From assembly GCF_014805625.2 (NCBI RefSeq), contig NW_023998414.1, positions 36,788,427 through 36,852,426 on the forward strand: DNA of 64,000 nucleotides. The letters are read 5' to 3'. Numbering within the stretch: position 1 is the first letter of the stretch; every line of letters starts with the position of its first letter. The notes under the pieces were generated by a model that was given only the letters and a program-made list of their open reading frames with translations, searched no databases and was not told the origin of the DNA. Of the stretch, positions 11,391 to 25,854 are shown in pieces. Source of the DNA: Glossina fuscipes (Eukaryota > Arthropoda > Insecta > Diptera > Glossinidae). Both the position numbers and the translations under genes were made by a program.

Positions 11391-13390
11391 ATTACATGAA
11401 TCACAGTAGGCCGGTAAAGGGCATTATTTTATTTATTTGGCTTTCATGTTCGTATACATATGTAGTCATAAGCATACATATATACACATATATATTAATC
11501 AGTCCGTCCATTGGCATTTTGGTACCAGTCATGGACATTTATATAAAAACTGAAACTTATTTGAAGAGTAAAATCGACTAGCGTTCGCACTAAGCAAAAA
11601 ATTTATACAAAAATCACTGATTTGAAATTTTTACATAAACGAATTCATGCCTATAATGAAATATGAAAAAAATCTGTAAGGAGGAAATTGTAATGGAGGA
11701 GCACATCAATGGAAATATTTATTGTATTTAACCTCACTAAACGCAGCGACAAATTCACCGTTTGGTAAGTTTCGAGGCGTTTTTTCGAAGAATATAATTT
11801 GATTTGAATCTTCTTCTTTTTACTTTGTTTTCTAACCGTTCGAAAATGGTCTACAGAATTCGCAAATTTTAATTTGGACCGAAAGTTTCGTGAGATGATA
11901 GTCACTAGAAAATTTCATTTTATAGGCTCCGCTAAAATTTCACGACAACCGAATGAAAATCGAAAGATGCGACAGCCTGGTTATCTCGAAAATTATTGTT
12001 TTGACGAAGAAAGCGTTTATGAATTTTCATCTCCCACCTCTAGTTGCTTTAGTGGCTTAGAAGACTTGTACGGATCTGGCAGGATTGTGTTTTAAAATTT
12101 TTTTTTATCTTGAATTACTTTAAATACTTACCAAGCCAAAGTCCAATGCATTTGAAGTACGTGAAATACATTGTCTCCACGGCTAAGTTCGGGAAATCGA
12201 TTTTCTTGTCTAATAAAAATATTGGAAAATTTATTCTTAAAGATTCCTATTTACTTTAGAAGATACCTTGTGTAAGTTAATATTGTGATGTCAATGGTAA
12301 TTGAAACGCGCGTGAGCCATAAATGGTGAGGGACAGATTCGAAATCGAGCACTCTGCAGAGTGAATTTATCGGTCGTATTCTCTAAATCGATCAAGTACT
12401 GTAGGAATAAGGAAGCTCCTAGGCCTATAGGGATTGTCTGACTTTTTGGGTAAGATCAGTTCATGTTAATATAAACCGTCGTGCCGGCGTTGTGTCAGAG
12501 ATTAAACCGTAAGACTGGTATTCACGTTCACATCGTATAAATTAATTTATCTTTATCTTTATAGGATATTTGGCGGATATTTTCATAGAATTTTTTATTG
12601 GTGCCACCAAGGCCCCCTAAACGGTTCCGTGGAAACTCGATCAGCGCAGTTAGAATCGTATGAGATTTGGAAGTCATAAGTAAATCCCTACCAAGCTACA
12701 TATATTAACATAATATGTATATACATTTTAATTATATTTAATTTATTTTTTTTTTTTCAGGTGTGACATACTTTTATTTTCTTAATAAATTTTTTAAATA
12801 ATGTTTTAATATTTATAATAATTAATAGTTTATACATTATGCTTATGTACGAATTTTAGAATTTTAAAACTTCTAAATATTATTTTATTTATTTATTTTC
12901 TTTTTCTTTTTTTTTTTTTCTTTTTTCTTTAATATATTAAGACTAGATATATAGATAGAGATTTCATTATATATAAATGTAATTAATTTTTTACTATAAA
13001 TGCATAAACATTTTTACTGAATGCTGTACAATATTGAAAGTTTACTTAAAGCAAAGATTCTTTCTTTTTGGGGAGAGAAAAAAAATAAAATAAAATAATA
13101 ATAATAAATTTCAGATAGCGATGAAAGGAGCTGACATATATACTACTTCCCTATTGGGATATTTTCAATTATCGCAATAGGAGTCATATACCATAAATAA
13201 AGTTGACATTTAGGATAAACGAAAATATCGTAGAGTTTAAGAGCGAGTATAAAACCGGCGTTAATTTAATTATAAATTTTTACCATACTCGTGGTCGTTA
13301 AAAAATTGATATTAAAAACTGACGCGAACTGATATAGATAACCTCAAATTCAGACATGTACAGATGCTACTGAATCAGAGATTATCTTTC

Positions 13391-13445
<55 letters not shown>

Positions 13446-13455
13446 NNNNNNNNNN

Positions 13456-13504
<49 letters not shown>

Positions 13505-13686
13505 TCATCCTTATTTTATGTTTTTTTTTTGCTTTTTCCTTTGCATTTTTCTTTTTCCTCAATTATGATTTAGTTTGATCAAAAGCAAGTAAGTCAATGC
13601 CCTTCTAAGCATGAATGAGTTAAGAGGAAAGTACGGTACAAATTGTGTTTTCGTGTTTCAACATATGCAATAATAATTGCACGTAA

Positions 13687-13722
<36 letters not shown>

Positions 13723-14354
13723 GATGAATATGTTTTATAATAAATATTAATATCTTGTATTTATTATTATGTTGTGTTATTATGAAAGAAAAAAAGAAAA
13801 AAAAATTCTACACAAAATTATGATTCGAGACGAGAAAGACGCAAATTATTTGCGTTGAAATACGCTGGCAGTCACTTGAATAAGGAAAGGGGAAAGCGGT
13901 AAGCGGAAAGCGGAATGCGGAACGCGGAAAAAAAATATATTAAATACATTTCAATAAAAATTTGTTGATATTAGGAGAATTTTTTTTTTTTCGTTTGCAT
14001 GTTAATGATTAAAGTTTTCTTTCTTTTTTCTTTTCTTGTTTTTTTTTTTTGTCTTCGCTTCTAAGCATTGTAGCATTGTTCTAATGAAAACAATCGTTTG
14101 TTCTAATTATATCGTTTAAATTGCGATTTAAACCTTCAATTTACAAAAAGATGATATGTAAATAAAAATAATCAATATTCTAACAAGTGTACACTGAGAA
14201 GCTGCCGCTAAAACAATTTTCAGATAATAAAAAATTCATTCTCACGATTATTTAATGAATGAGATAGGTATGGCAAACGACTATATCGTTCAAGACGGAC
14301 GATAGAACATAAGGCAGGCAATGGAAGCAATAAAAAAATTTCATTTTGTCAAAT
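11391..14354. other. intergenic AT-rich DNA with microsatellites
   Basis: No gene is recognised. A 73-codon + strand frame at 11874-12095 has mixed composition but no domain I know and no splice context. The rest holds poly(T) runs, (AT)n near 13693-13720 and the (CT)n array described separately. Confidence 0.5.
13396..13501 (+). repeat. (CT)n microsatellite containing an assembly gap
   Basis: A pure CT array with ten N characters at 13446-13455. The gap is an assembly artefact inside the repeat, so the true length is unknown. The Ser-Leu and Glu-Arg open frames across it are repeat translations, not genes. Confidence 0.97.
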
Positions 14355-14600
14355 CATTTGCAACGTCAGGAGGGTAGCTTCAGGCAACGCCCACCCCCCC
14401 CCCCCCCCCCTCCACCACCTTCCCGAACTCTCCCACACATAGTGTACACATTCTTGATTAATATCAAATTCCGAATCGATTTAAGTATATCTGTCTATCG
14501 GTCTGCCTATCCGTGTGAAGAGTTTGAAAATAGCCCATGCAAAGTTGAGAACACTTTTCTGCTTTCCGTGACTTTTGCTCGCTCCACAAAATTATTCTAC
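14355..14600 (+). repeat. dispersed repeat family B, copy 1, with a C17 tract
   Basis: It carries the family B order seen elsewhere: CATTTGCAACG, a short GC-rich block, CACATTCTTGATTAAT, then CTGTCTATCGGTCTGCC. The ATTCTTGATCA...GTCCGTC arrangement is a common feature of fly interspersed repeats. Here 17 consecutive C residues (14394-14410) interrupt the GC-rich block. No coding capacity. Confidence 0.5.
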
Positions 14601-14939
14601 AAAAATATAATCTAATATTATAGACTGTGGAAAATTATGTTTTTCTTTTTCTTCAATCTTGCATAGGAAAACGGGGAATGGATATAAAAGATTCCGGGCG
14701 TGATTTTCTTACTTGTTTTTAAATCATAACCTTATTTTATAGCAAAAAATCGAAAGCTACTTAACTGAAAGTATGAAGTTATACCCAATTATCCGCATAA
14801 GCAGTCGAGTAAATAAAAATTGCGACTACTAAGTTCAGGTTCGCACTAACCTGCTTTCTTAACTTTTTCTCTTCCTCCACTTCTTTCCGACCGTCACTAG
14901 GCGATATCCCCTGAGTAATTGTTAAAATAAATTGAAAAT

Positions 14940-15362
14940 TTTTGGAAAAAAATTTGGTGATATAGCTCACATATTATCTGAAGGTCAGTTATTATCTAAA
15001 GTACTAAAAATTCTCCAACCCATCAAGGCTACTTAGAAGTTTATATGGATCGGGCAGAGTAAGAACTACTCCGATAGTGAAGTTAGAAAAAGATTCGGGA
15101 ATATGGGTCATATATTTTATTAAGGTCAATTATTCTCTGAAGTACTAAAAATTCTCCAATTCATCAAGGCTACGTAGACGTTATAAGGGCCGGGCAGAGT
15201 AACAACTACTCTGATAGTGAAGTTGGAAAAAGATTCGGGAATATGGCTCATATATTTTATTAAGGTCTATTATTCTCTGAAGTACTAAAAATTCTCCAAC
15301 CTATCAAGGCTACGTAGAAGTTTATATGGGTCGAGCAGATTCAGAACTACTCTGATAGTGTT
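14940..15362 (+). repeat. 141-bp tandem repeat, about 3 units
   Basis: Three head-to-tail units begin near 14981, 15122 and 15262, each starting AAGGTCA/TAAGGTC. Each contains GTACTAAAAATTCTCCAA, ATCAAGGCTAC, a CGGGCAGAGTAA-type block and CTACTCTGATAGTG. A partial unit precedes the first. Units differ by scattered substitutions and small indels, as expected for a short satellite-like array. Confidence 0.92.
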
Positions 15363-17612
15363 TAGTTCCTTAAAGATTTCGATTTTACGAAACGATTTTA
15401 CGAAACGATGTTCCCGTCCCTTTACAACATATTTGAGAGTATTTAGAAAGAAAAACAAAAGGAAAGGAAAAAAGTTCTCATTTATGATTTTAAAAAGTAA
15501 CGACAAAAAAAATGGTTATCCTTTTTCAAACGACTGCGGGTGTATGTAATAATAAATGCATGCGTTTATTTATTTCTTGTTACATCACTTGCTTGTATAC
15601 AAGTAAAAGCGTATGTGTGTATGTGCGTGTGTGTGTGTGTGTGTGTATGAGTGTGTGTATGTGTATGTATATGTATGTGTATTTAATTTATTATATATTC
15701 ATATGTATATAAACATTGGCGTATATAACTCCGTAGGGAATGTAATAAAATACATTTAAAGCTTAACTAATTTATGACTAATTTATGTACACACAATTAT
15801 TTATTCTTTTAATATTTCTTTTACTTTTCTGAGATCTTTAAGAACACGTTGCGTTTCTTTTTTTTTTTTTTTTTTTTTTCTTTTTTGGTTTTTCTTTTGT
15901 TTAATTTATATATGCAATAAGAATTTTCTAAATTTTATTTTTATTATTAAATTATTAACCTGCACAACATGACGTGAATCATGTTCATATTCATATCATT
16001 CAGAGCGTATAGCAAAATCGTTAATCGGTTTTTTAATGCGTTAAAGAATATCCTGTTATATATAACTATTATGCAGGAGAACATGTATTTCTTAACTGTT
16101 TCTGTCATTCCGATTCACTTTAGAAAATTAATCAAAACATGAACATAACTAATTCGGATAAATAAAAATTTGTATCTTTAGATCACAAATGATAAGATAA
16201 TGTCCGCGAAATCACGATCAGCCTAGCAACTATTAAGTACTACACTGCCTATCGTAGCACGTAGCACATATAGTCAAGTTTGTTGAAATGATGAAACGTT
16301 GCATAGGTCAAGCGACAAAAACTAACTCGGCATACGGCACGAGCTCCAATTGTGAGCGAAACTGATCAAAGAATACGCCTACAACGCCCACACGTCTGTG
16401 CAGCAAAAACTGAGAATGTCTTTGCTTTCCATATTACACGTAAGCTACAACAGGTAGACGATAAATATTTACACCCTTAATCTAGAAAACAGAAAATAGG
16501 GCCTTCGCTGCATATGGAAATTTAGTATTTTTTCCTTGTTTTAAAAGTTTTTCTTCAAATAGCTATGATAGGTATAAAAGATTCGGCCCCGAAGGAATGG
16601 ATATTTATGCGTCATTCTCAATTCCAGTTATCAGGGATATTCGTTAAAAGTGAGCAAACAATTAAGCGTTGTTTACATTTGATTTCTTACTTATTTCCGA
16701 AACTCTAGCTAGGATACGAATACATATGATTTTGCCATAAAACGGTCTCTATAAAACGCGTCCAGGAATTGTCACACGACACGGGATAAATCAATTTGAT
16801 TTGCCTTAATTGTAACGCATCTCTTGAATTGGAATTAATTTTAAGTTTTATATAACAGGAATTCAATATAACGCGTTATGAATTAATCGCGTTGTAAGAA
16901 ACATGACAACTTAGTGCTATATAGTAACTTGCAATAGCATGAACGTAAAAATTGTAATCTGCCTACTGCCAAGAAATCGACTATACGGATATATTCTGGA
17001 TTTTCCTTATATACCATTTATAGGAATATTTATGTTTGAGTCACAAAGTTCATGTTAAACTTTTTTCTTTTCATATTTCTATACACAAGTGAATTTTTCA
17101 AAGACTGAGACACAATGGACATAATTTGATATCAAAGTTTCGGCAAAAACCGATTATAACAATTTCTTGTTTCTGTTTTCTTCTTCATTTTCGTTTATTT
17201 TCTTCCTATTCGTTGGCCTTATATTAAAACTTTTTAGAACAAAGTATATTGATGAATGCATACAAAGGTAAATACAAATGACTAGACAACGTTTTTGATA
17301 AAAAAATAATAATAATGAATTATTTACAAATAAAATAACAATAAAGTATAAGAGTTTATATAGATAAAAAAAAAAAGAACGAAAGAATGAATAAATATAT
17401 ATTGCAACAAAAAAATAATAAAAACAAGAAAAAAAAAAAAAATGTAAAATAAATCACAAATATAAACATTAAACACCTCTCAGGTACTTATGCATACAAA
17501 AATAATTTCATGCATTGAATCCTTTGCTTAAACTTGTTTATTTATACATATAGATATATATACGTATATAAAAAATATATATAAAAATTAAATAATTAAA
17601 AAAAAAATTTTA

Positions 17613-17649
<37 letters not shown>

Positions 17650-18340
17650 AATCCAGTCCAAACGTGACTAAATTCCTTCTCATTTCATATTTCTCTACCC
17701 ATCAGCCAGAGCTTGAAAATAAACTCAATTCGTCGTTTTATATATATATATATATATATAAATATATGTATACATATAAAATAATAAAATAATACAAATA
17801 AATAAATTAAAAAAAAGAAAAACTAAAAAAATTATTGAGCATATTGCACAGCTCTTAGCAGGTAATTTCGAGTCTCTGTCACACTGTCCATTCGTTGCAA
17901 ACGCTTCGCCTATTGTCTGTCATTTGTACGCCCGAAATCTTAAGACTTGATTCAGTCACATCGTTAAAGCTCGACATACTCGATAGAGTTTACACGCGGA
18001 CTGGCTTCACTCCAAAATCCGGTCATAAAAGCCAAAACGCCTTAGTTAGTTATAGGCGAAAATTTCACAATATTATTGAGGATGACTTACAATCTGTGGA
18101 TAGACCTTAGCTCAATATTTGAGCTCTCGATTGTTCAACTGACACGCCCATAATTAAAAAAAAAAAAAAGACAAAAAATTGCATTGAAAATGAAAATAAA
18201 AATTCGCTTCGAAATTTCTGTGAATTGGCTTAAGATGGGGAATAACATCGAAGGTTCACTCCAAAGGCGAATATAACTTCTTTTCTTCTTATAAATATGA
18301 TTTCGTCTTTTTTTTACTTTATTTTTAATTTTTTGTAATT
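15363..18340. other. AT-rich DNA downstream of ewg
   Basis: No gene. It contains a (GT)n run near 15615-15660, poly(T) near 15860 and (AT)n near 17616-17647 and 17740-17760. Because ewg ends at 18341 on the minus strand, part of this stretch is probably its 3' untranslated region. The complement of TTTATT at 18318-18323 gives AATAAA about 18 bases after the stop codon. Confidence 0.5.
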
Positions 18341-18538
18341 TTATTGTTCCATTATAATGGTTTCATCACCTTTTACATTACCACTGGTTATAACTTCAAC
18401 TGCTTTTGAAAGTAATGTACCATCCTTAAGGCTGACCACTTGCAGAACCTGCGGTTCTTGGCCTGGTGCTCCTTGTATCATCATTTGATGTACACCAGGC
18501 GATACGGTTATAGTCTCCAATTGATCACCATTTTCAAC
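18341..18538 (-). CDS. ewg: ewg terminal coding exon (conserved 65-residue C-terminus)
   Basis: Acceptor TTAATTTCAG|GTTGAA, phase 0, joining Q of exon 6 to VENGDQLETITVSPG. It continues GVHQMMIQGAPGQEPQ, LQVVSLKDGTLLSKA and ends ETIIMEQ. This matches the C-terminus of the full-length neural Ewg isoform of Drosophila, which depends on ELAV for splicing of the last intron (known biology). The exon lies about 13 kb from exon 6. Confidence 0.93.
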   Translation of the reverse strand, partial: VENGDQLETITVSPGVHQMMIQGAPGQEPQVLQVVSLKDGTLLSKAVEVITSGNVKGDETIIMEQ

Positions 18539-21500
18539 CTGAAATTAATTTAAAAAAAAAAGAAGAAGAAAATACAATCTTAGAAAATCATTTTTTTATA
18601 CACAGAGTTTAAATTATGCGAATAACCCGGATATACTCGGAACTTTTTAAGATTTCGCCAACAATGTAATAGTGATATCATCAAAGGAATACAAGACCAA
18701 GAATCTGTCTATAATATATCTCTTGATTTATGAAAAGTCGATGCCCGCATATGAATGCCAAAATGTACGCTTAGACAAGCAATCTTAACCAATACTTGAT
18801 TGTATTAAAACATTTCCACCACCCGTTTCTTATCAGATATAGAAGCTAGTAATAACACTAAGCCGTGCGAGTTCGTTAAACAAGCGATTCTCTAAATACC
18901 ACAAAATAGGAACTCGTTTTGCGTTACTCGTTTTCCCAATATAGTTTAAAGCACATTGACTTTGATCCCGCGACGTAGCTGCGTAACGAAATCAAAAGTT
19001 TTTTGCACTTTTCCGATCAATCTTACCCAGATAGAGATCTCTATGATATTTTTCTTTCATGATTTTAATCAAGGAGCAAGACACCCCAACCTACCACGGT
19101 GCCATGTAGCACGGGAATCCAAAACGTATTCAAAAAAAAAAAAAAAAAACATAGAAAACTTATCCCATTTCCACAACTCCTTTAAATATTATCCCAATAA
19201 TAATGAAATATCACTCTGAGTATCACTCACCGATCGTTAGCTTACGTTTAAGATATGAATGGAAAATTGGGTAGGAATGTATTCCCTAAAAACATCTACA
19301 CATACGTATTTCAAACCATTAGCATTTCGTGTACGGTCGATAGCAGGTCGTTCAAATTGAACTTGAAGAAGAATGTTAGATCAGATTTATATTTCTAGGC
19401 ATAGTTTTTATAAGTAATTTCAATAAGGGGCGGACACACATCGCGATCGGTTCTTTTTTTCCAATTTCTTATTGAAATTTTGATTTTAAACGAACAGCAG
19501 ATGGGGTCAGGATTTTATGGTTACACCAATTTTTGCTTTTTAGATCCTGTACCGCTTGTGATACAAGTTATATTAAGTTTACGCAGATATATATAATACT
19601 CAGAAGGATATAGATCCAGCTTTCATTTATATCGACTCAGAATCATTTCCTGAGTTGATCTAAGCTTGCGTGTCACTATGATGTGTGTCTATGTATTTTG
19701 TGTTCAACCTACACATCGCAAATTTTTGAGATATTTTGATGAAATTTGATACATTGACATTTTTGGGCACAAGAAGGTACACTCTTGAAAGTGATTCGGA
19801 TCGGAGAATCCCCATGCAACGTCTTATTTCGAAAAGTTGTTATAGGGAAATAAATTACGTGAGAGAGAGAGAGGTGGATCGTTTTTAAGCTTGTGAATAA
19901 ACTCTATAGAAGCTTGCTCATCCGCACATGGATAGCCGACACATACAAGTAAATTAAGGGGCATATACTTTGACAACTGTTATGCTTCTCCAAGTTAATC
20001 ACATACATAATTTCAGCAAATACTTAAGGATCTAAGCGACAGACACCGAATCGTCATCACTGTAGTGCTTAATGCCTCGGCCGTCGAATGAGGGCGCCGA
20101 GTCGCCTGTCGACTACGAAGTCGCAGCCTCCTAGAAACGCTCGCAGTCCTACCTGCTAATGCACAACACTTAAGAAACACAGTGGCAGTGGGGTTGATGA
20201 TCGACATCACATTTGTAAACGACAACCTGGCGCCGACATCGAGATGGGGCCTGAGCAATCTTCTTGGATATTAACGATGGGCATTGTGGAAGGAGCAAAA
20301 GCCGTAGGCTCTTCGGCCCTAAGTGGAATATTGCAGCGTTGGACGAGGAAATGTTCAGGATGATGATGTTCTCTTGCGCGATTGAGGATGGTACATCGGA
20401 GTGCACTAATCGAAGCGTGTCATGCGGACTTCAACATTCGGCTAGAAGTCTATAAACAGCTATGTAGAAAGCTGAAAAAAGCCATACGGAGCAGTAAAAC
20501 AAGCTGTTTTGTAATGGATACCACCCTCGAGGGAATTGTGTACAGTCGCCATCTTACAATAGCAAAAGAGGATGGCAGGCTGCCACAAAGAAGCAGTCCA
20601 CTAAAGATGGTACTAAACGGGTGCTTAATAGCATGGTTGATGCTTTAGTAAGAGAACGCCGAATAGGTGGTGCTAATAAAAATTGCGCCGTGGTAACACT
20701 TGATGGCAAGAATACATTCAAGACGAAGACTGAGGATGCATTAGAGAGGCACTTACGAGAATGAGAGCCCTGACGTAAATGATAAGCCTCGTCATGAGCT
20801 GCTTTGCAAATCGCAGACTCACGTATAATGGCGAAAGTAGTACTAGGGTCCACGACGTAAGGGCAGGCGCACCGCAGGAGTCGATTGTTGGACTTCTTCT
20901 ACGGAAAATCATGTACAATGTTGCAGCGCCATACGGAAAAGCGCAGCTAGACACAATAGGTCTAGACTCGGCGAAACAATCTTGTCAAGTATCTTTAACT
21001 AACGGAGCGCTGCAACCTACGCCTGCTTTGGTGTAAACGTGAATTTCAAGGAAAAAAAAGAAGAAGAGAGAGAAGGAAAAAATCAATTAACCTACAAGCC
21101 CTTAGCTGGGGGAATGCGTAGAATTTTTTGAAAATATTAATTTTTGTGTGATTGGCGAGTGTTCGAACGAAAAAGTTCAATTCTCAACCAAAAAAAAGGC
21201 ACCCTTTTATCAGTAAACAAGTAGGAACATTATAGTCGGACTAGGCCGACCATTAAATATCTTACACCAATTCCCTTAGTAGGATTATTCATTTGTCTTG
21301 GCAATAATTAGAAATTACACATTGTTTTCATGCGAAGGCCTCGTTTCCATAAAAGTAGGCACATTAGAAGATACCCAAAATATCAGATAACACGATCCAA
21401 ACTTTGCACACAAACTTTGCACACATAGTTTCCATCCATAGAAAACTACAAATTATAATTTCTCCCCATATAAGCAAAAAATTGTAGTGAATCGGTTTTA

Positions 21501-23395
21501 TTACCCATTGCCTATTGTAACCAACTTACGAAGATTTTATATCTCAGAGAGTCATTTTTTTGGTAGTTAAAGGCACATTTATAACAGATAAGATTACAAC
21601 GAGTTTTCAAAACATTCGTTTGAGTGTTCAACGTGATATCTCACTGCGATAGAAAAAGCAAATGGGTTGCGTTCAACATTTGTATAGAAACCAAATCGAT
21701 TCAATTTAAAGTTTAAATAAAATAATTACAACACAACAATGTTAAACAAATTGAACGAATAATAAAAACTACATTATGAATAATTTTGTTTTTTTATTCT
21801 TTTATTTAAAGTAAATGAAATTAAAACAATTTACGATTTTTCTTGATTACATTACAAAGGAAAATTAAATAAATTACACATATGAGAAAAAACAAAAATT
21901 AATAAATATATAAAAAAAAAAAAAATTACAAAAGAGAAAAACAACAACAAAGAAATTTTAATAAATGAAAGCAAATAAGTAAGCTATGATTGCCGTGAAG
22001 CGAATCTTGGATACCCGTCTCATCATCCAGCTAAACACTACAAACTTTGGTTTTTCATAATCAATAGTGAAACTCTTTTCGCAATTACCTTCCAAGAGTA
22101 ACTCCCATAGATATTCGTGGAAACTTTTAAATTCCTACTAACTGCAAATATTAAGTATGCCATAAAAAATAATTAATTGGTAAGAAATAAATTTCAGCTA
22201 ATTTTACAGTAATCTCACTCTTTCTCTCTCTCTCTCTTTCTATCTCTATCTCTATTTATCTCTCTCTATGTATCTCTCTATCTCTCTGTCCCCCTCTCTT
22301 TCTATATATATATATATATCTTCCCCTATCTAACCCCTTACTCTAGAGATCCTTCTCTGATCCGTCCACCTTTCTCTCAGCCAATTAAATTTAGAAAAAC
22401 AAAAAAACATTGTTCTGATTTCATTATGACCCAAATAAATTTTCTGCTTTTTTAAGAAAACCATCTTGATAAACAGGTCTTCTGATACCGTACACCACTT
22501 GTGGTACAAAGTATATTAAGTTTGTGCGAACGTATGTTGTATACAAAAGAACTTAAGATAGGCCGACCTTTTATTATGCCGCAAAATAATTCTGAATCGA
22601 TCTAAATCTGTCTGCCCTTCTGACTAAATTTATGCTCAATTTTCACATCCTAATATCCCAGATATTGTGTACGTGGGTCCGTTCAATTTTTCGACATTTT
22701 ATTTTGAAAACTCGTTTTATGGGAGAAAATTGCAATTTAAAAAAATTTCTCGACAATAGTCGGTGAGTAATAGTACTGCAACGTTCGAAATTGATTTAAA
22801 AAATTTGATTCGATTAGATTCATTTTTCGAACTTCCTCTCATATAACCGTTTCTACGAAAATCGAAACTTTTTATGGTGAGAAGGTATAAATTGATATAT
22901 TTCATGGTGAAAATCGATTCATAATAGTCAATTGACAAAAAAAGGGATTTGGGATCACGTAGGTCCACATTTGGACATCATCGCATGTAAGAATTGTCGG
23001 AATATATAAACCTTTACATGCTAAAAAATGCCAGATTATTAATGTTTTTCGATGAAAATTTATTCGCGATAGTGAGTTGACTTAAAACTTAAGTGGACCA
23101 TATTTAAACCACGTAAGTCTATTTCTGGGACCCCACTCGATATGTATACGATATCTCAAGAATAATAAGTCCTTCGGAGAAAGGTTTAACTTTTAATATT
23201 TTATCAGCGAAAGCTATTCAAAGCGACCAGAAAAATAACACCACTATATATCGTTTAATGGTTGAGACTATGTCTGTCTAGTTGATGCTATGCTTAGACG
23301 TTTTAGATGCTATGCTAAGACTTGTTGTCAGACCTGAGACTTATTGAGTCAAATTATATAATATATAAAAAAAATGATGAAAACAAATTTATCTT

Positions 23396-23450
<55 letters not shown>

Positions 23451-25813
23451 AGTCTGTAATGTGCATTTTTAGATCTTGCAAAATGAGTGACAAATCTATT
23501 GCAATCTACTACAGTATAACGGCATGCTTTCGCCAGTAACCATAATATTAACGAGGCCAGCAGGAGTCCAACTTTTCTACACTTTGACTATTATTGATAT
23601 GAAATTAAATCTTTATTAATAGGTGCGTGTGTATAATAATCAATAAGAGTTGACAATGACTTGGAGTGGAAAGTAAATAAAAATATTTTGTAACGTGAAT
23701 GTTTTTGATTGAATTATAAAAAAAAAAAAGATAATAATTTATAAATTTAATGTTAATTATTTTACATACAACGCCATGCATACATCCACGTAATTATTCA
23801 ATGCATAAATAATCAATTACGAAATGTCAATTAATTGCTTTACAATCATATAATTAAATAAATATTTATAAATAAATAAAAAAAGGAAACAAAAATGTTA
23901 AATTTTTATTTATTAATATTACTGATGATTATTATACACTTCGTACATAATAATAATCAATCTGTTTTCACGCTAACAGTTGACACGTTTTGCAATTTAT
24001 GTAATGTAACCGATACACGGACAGCAGCAACAAAAATCGAATTTTCTTTGTTCTCTTATTGTAAAGTTTATAATAGCCACGTTAGACAAAAGCAATTAAG
24101 CACATTATAGTCCGGCAAGGTCAACTTTCTTTCCATATAAGAATTTGCTTTTCAAGAAGAAAGAGTTCTATACGAACCAAATCTTTCACTATTAATTTCT
24201 TTGCTAAATTGCTGCTATGAACTTATTATTCTCATTCTAAAATAGTAAAAATTGAGACCGTTTTCAACGGACTTACCATTCATGTGATATCTTATATGGA
24301 GTGTGGTCCACGAAATAGATCCATGTGATTCGAAATTTGGTGCACATAATTTTTATATCAAATTACTATCATGGGTAAATTTTCATTACAAAAAAAACAT
24401 TAATAATCAAGCATGTTTGATATATAAAGAATTACATTTCCTGAGAATGCTTATATGCGATGATATTCAAAATGTAGACCTACGTGATCCAAATATGATG
24501 CATCCATTGATTGATTTGATCCATCACGGAAAGATGACGGATATACTCATTTCATCAAAACATTTGCAACGCCCACAAGTAAGCTGCATTGGCCTCACAA
24601 AGTACACATATTCTTGATCAGATGTCCGTCTATGTAATGAATATAGTAAACATTCTCTTGGCCGCAAAAATTGCACTGTCGACTTCACACTCGGTTGGGA
24701 GCGAGTCTTTTATATCCATCGCAAAAGCAAAAGATGTTCTTAGTATTGATTGTATAGACCTGTGGGCGTTACAATCGTCTAATTTGATCTGTTTAACGAA
24801 CTAACAAAAGAATAGATAAACAGACGAACAGACGGATACGCTTAGGTGGTCAAGGTGGTGATTTTTAAAAGCCTACTTCTGTGCTTTATAAAGGTATTGA
24901 AAATAAAATTAAATTCTAATATGCTGTAATATAAATGGGCACGCAGTCTCCAAGTAATGAGCAAAAATCCAATTTTTTATTCCTTATGAAAAACAGAGGT
25001 GTGCTCAGTCTACGTCGAACTGTACGCAGGTCCTTCAACCAATTTGACTTATTTTTAATACGAATCCGCGCGCAGTAACACGCGAGAATGTTTTCAACAG
25101 ACATTATACAGGCGCACGGACATGCTTACATCGATTTAGAATTTGATAAAGTTAATCCATAGTATATGTACTTTGTGTGGACTGTAAAGCTTCGTTCTGC
25201 AATCTGCGATTGCAAACGTTTTGACAATATGAATATGCTCGTCGTGGTATATCGATGATGGATGATGGGGCCCTCCCTGAAACTGAACTGAAATTCTAAA
25301 CTTTCAAGATCTCCTTCATAAGCAAACCTATAACTTACTACCTTGTTTGATTCGTTATGGGTATTTTGTTTTATTTTGTTTTGTTTTGTTTGTTTGCTTT
25401 TTTTCTTTTAAGCTAATAAAGGAAAAATTATCGTAATATGCAACATAAATCATAAAAGTTTTTTGTTCAATAACACTTTAGAAGTTTCCGTTTATTCAAA
25501 AAAATAAAAAAAAAGATGAAGTAATAATAACAAAAAAAAGAACAAAATTTTAACTAAAATTATAAACAAAATAAAGAATTAAGCCAAAATCCTTAAAAGA
25601 AAAAATTCATTCAACTATATATAAACTAAATTAAACTACTTAACACAAAATGATTTAGAAATTCAAAGAGAAAATAGAAGGAAAAAATTTTAAAGTAATA
25701 CAAAAGAGTTGTCCTTTTTTTCTTGTTTTTCTTTTTCTTTTTTTTTTTTTTAATAAACAAATTAAGCAAATACTTCAACTTAAAATATTACGAAAACAAT
25801 TTTAAAAAACGAA

Positions 25814-25854
<41 letters not shown>

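Noticed and set aside
11874..12095. 73-codon + strand ORF with balanced composition
   Set aside because: No recognisable domain, no promoter or splice support; left unannotated as likely chance.
13350..13573. Ser-Leu and Glu-Arg repeat ORFs
   Set aside because: Translations of the (CT)n array, including N characters.
24303..24617. 104-codon + strand ORF
   Set aside because: Overlaps a family A-like segment and family B copy 2; the wording of its residues follows repeat DNA rather than a protein family.
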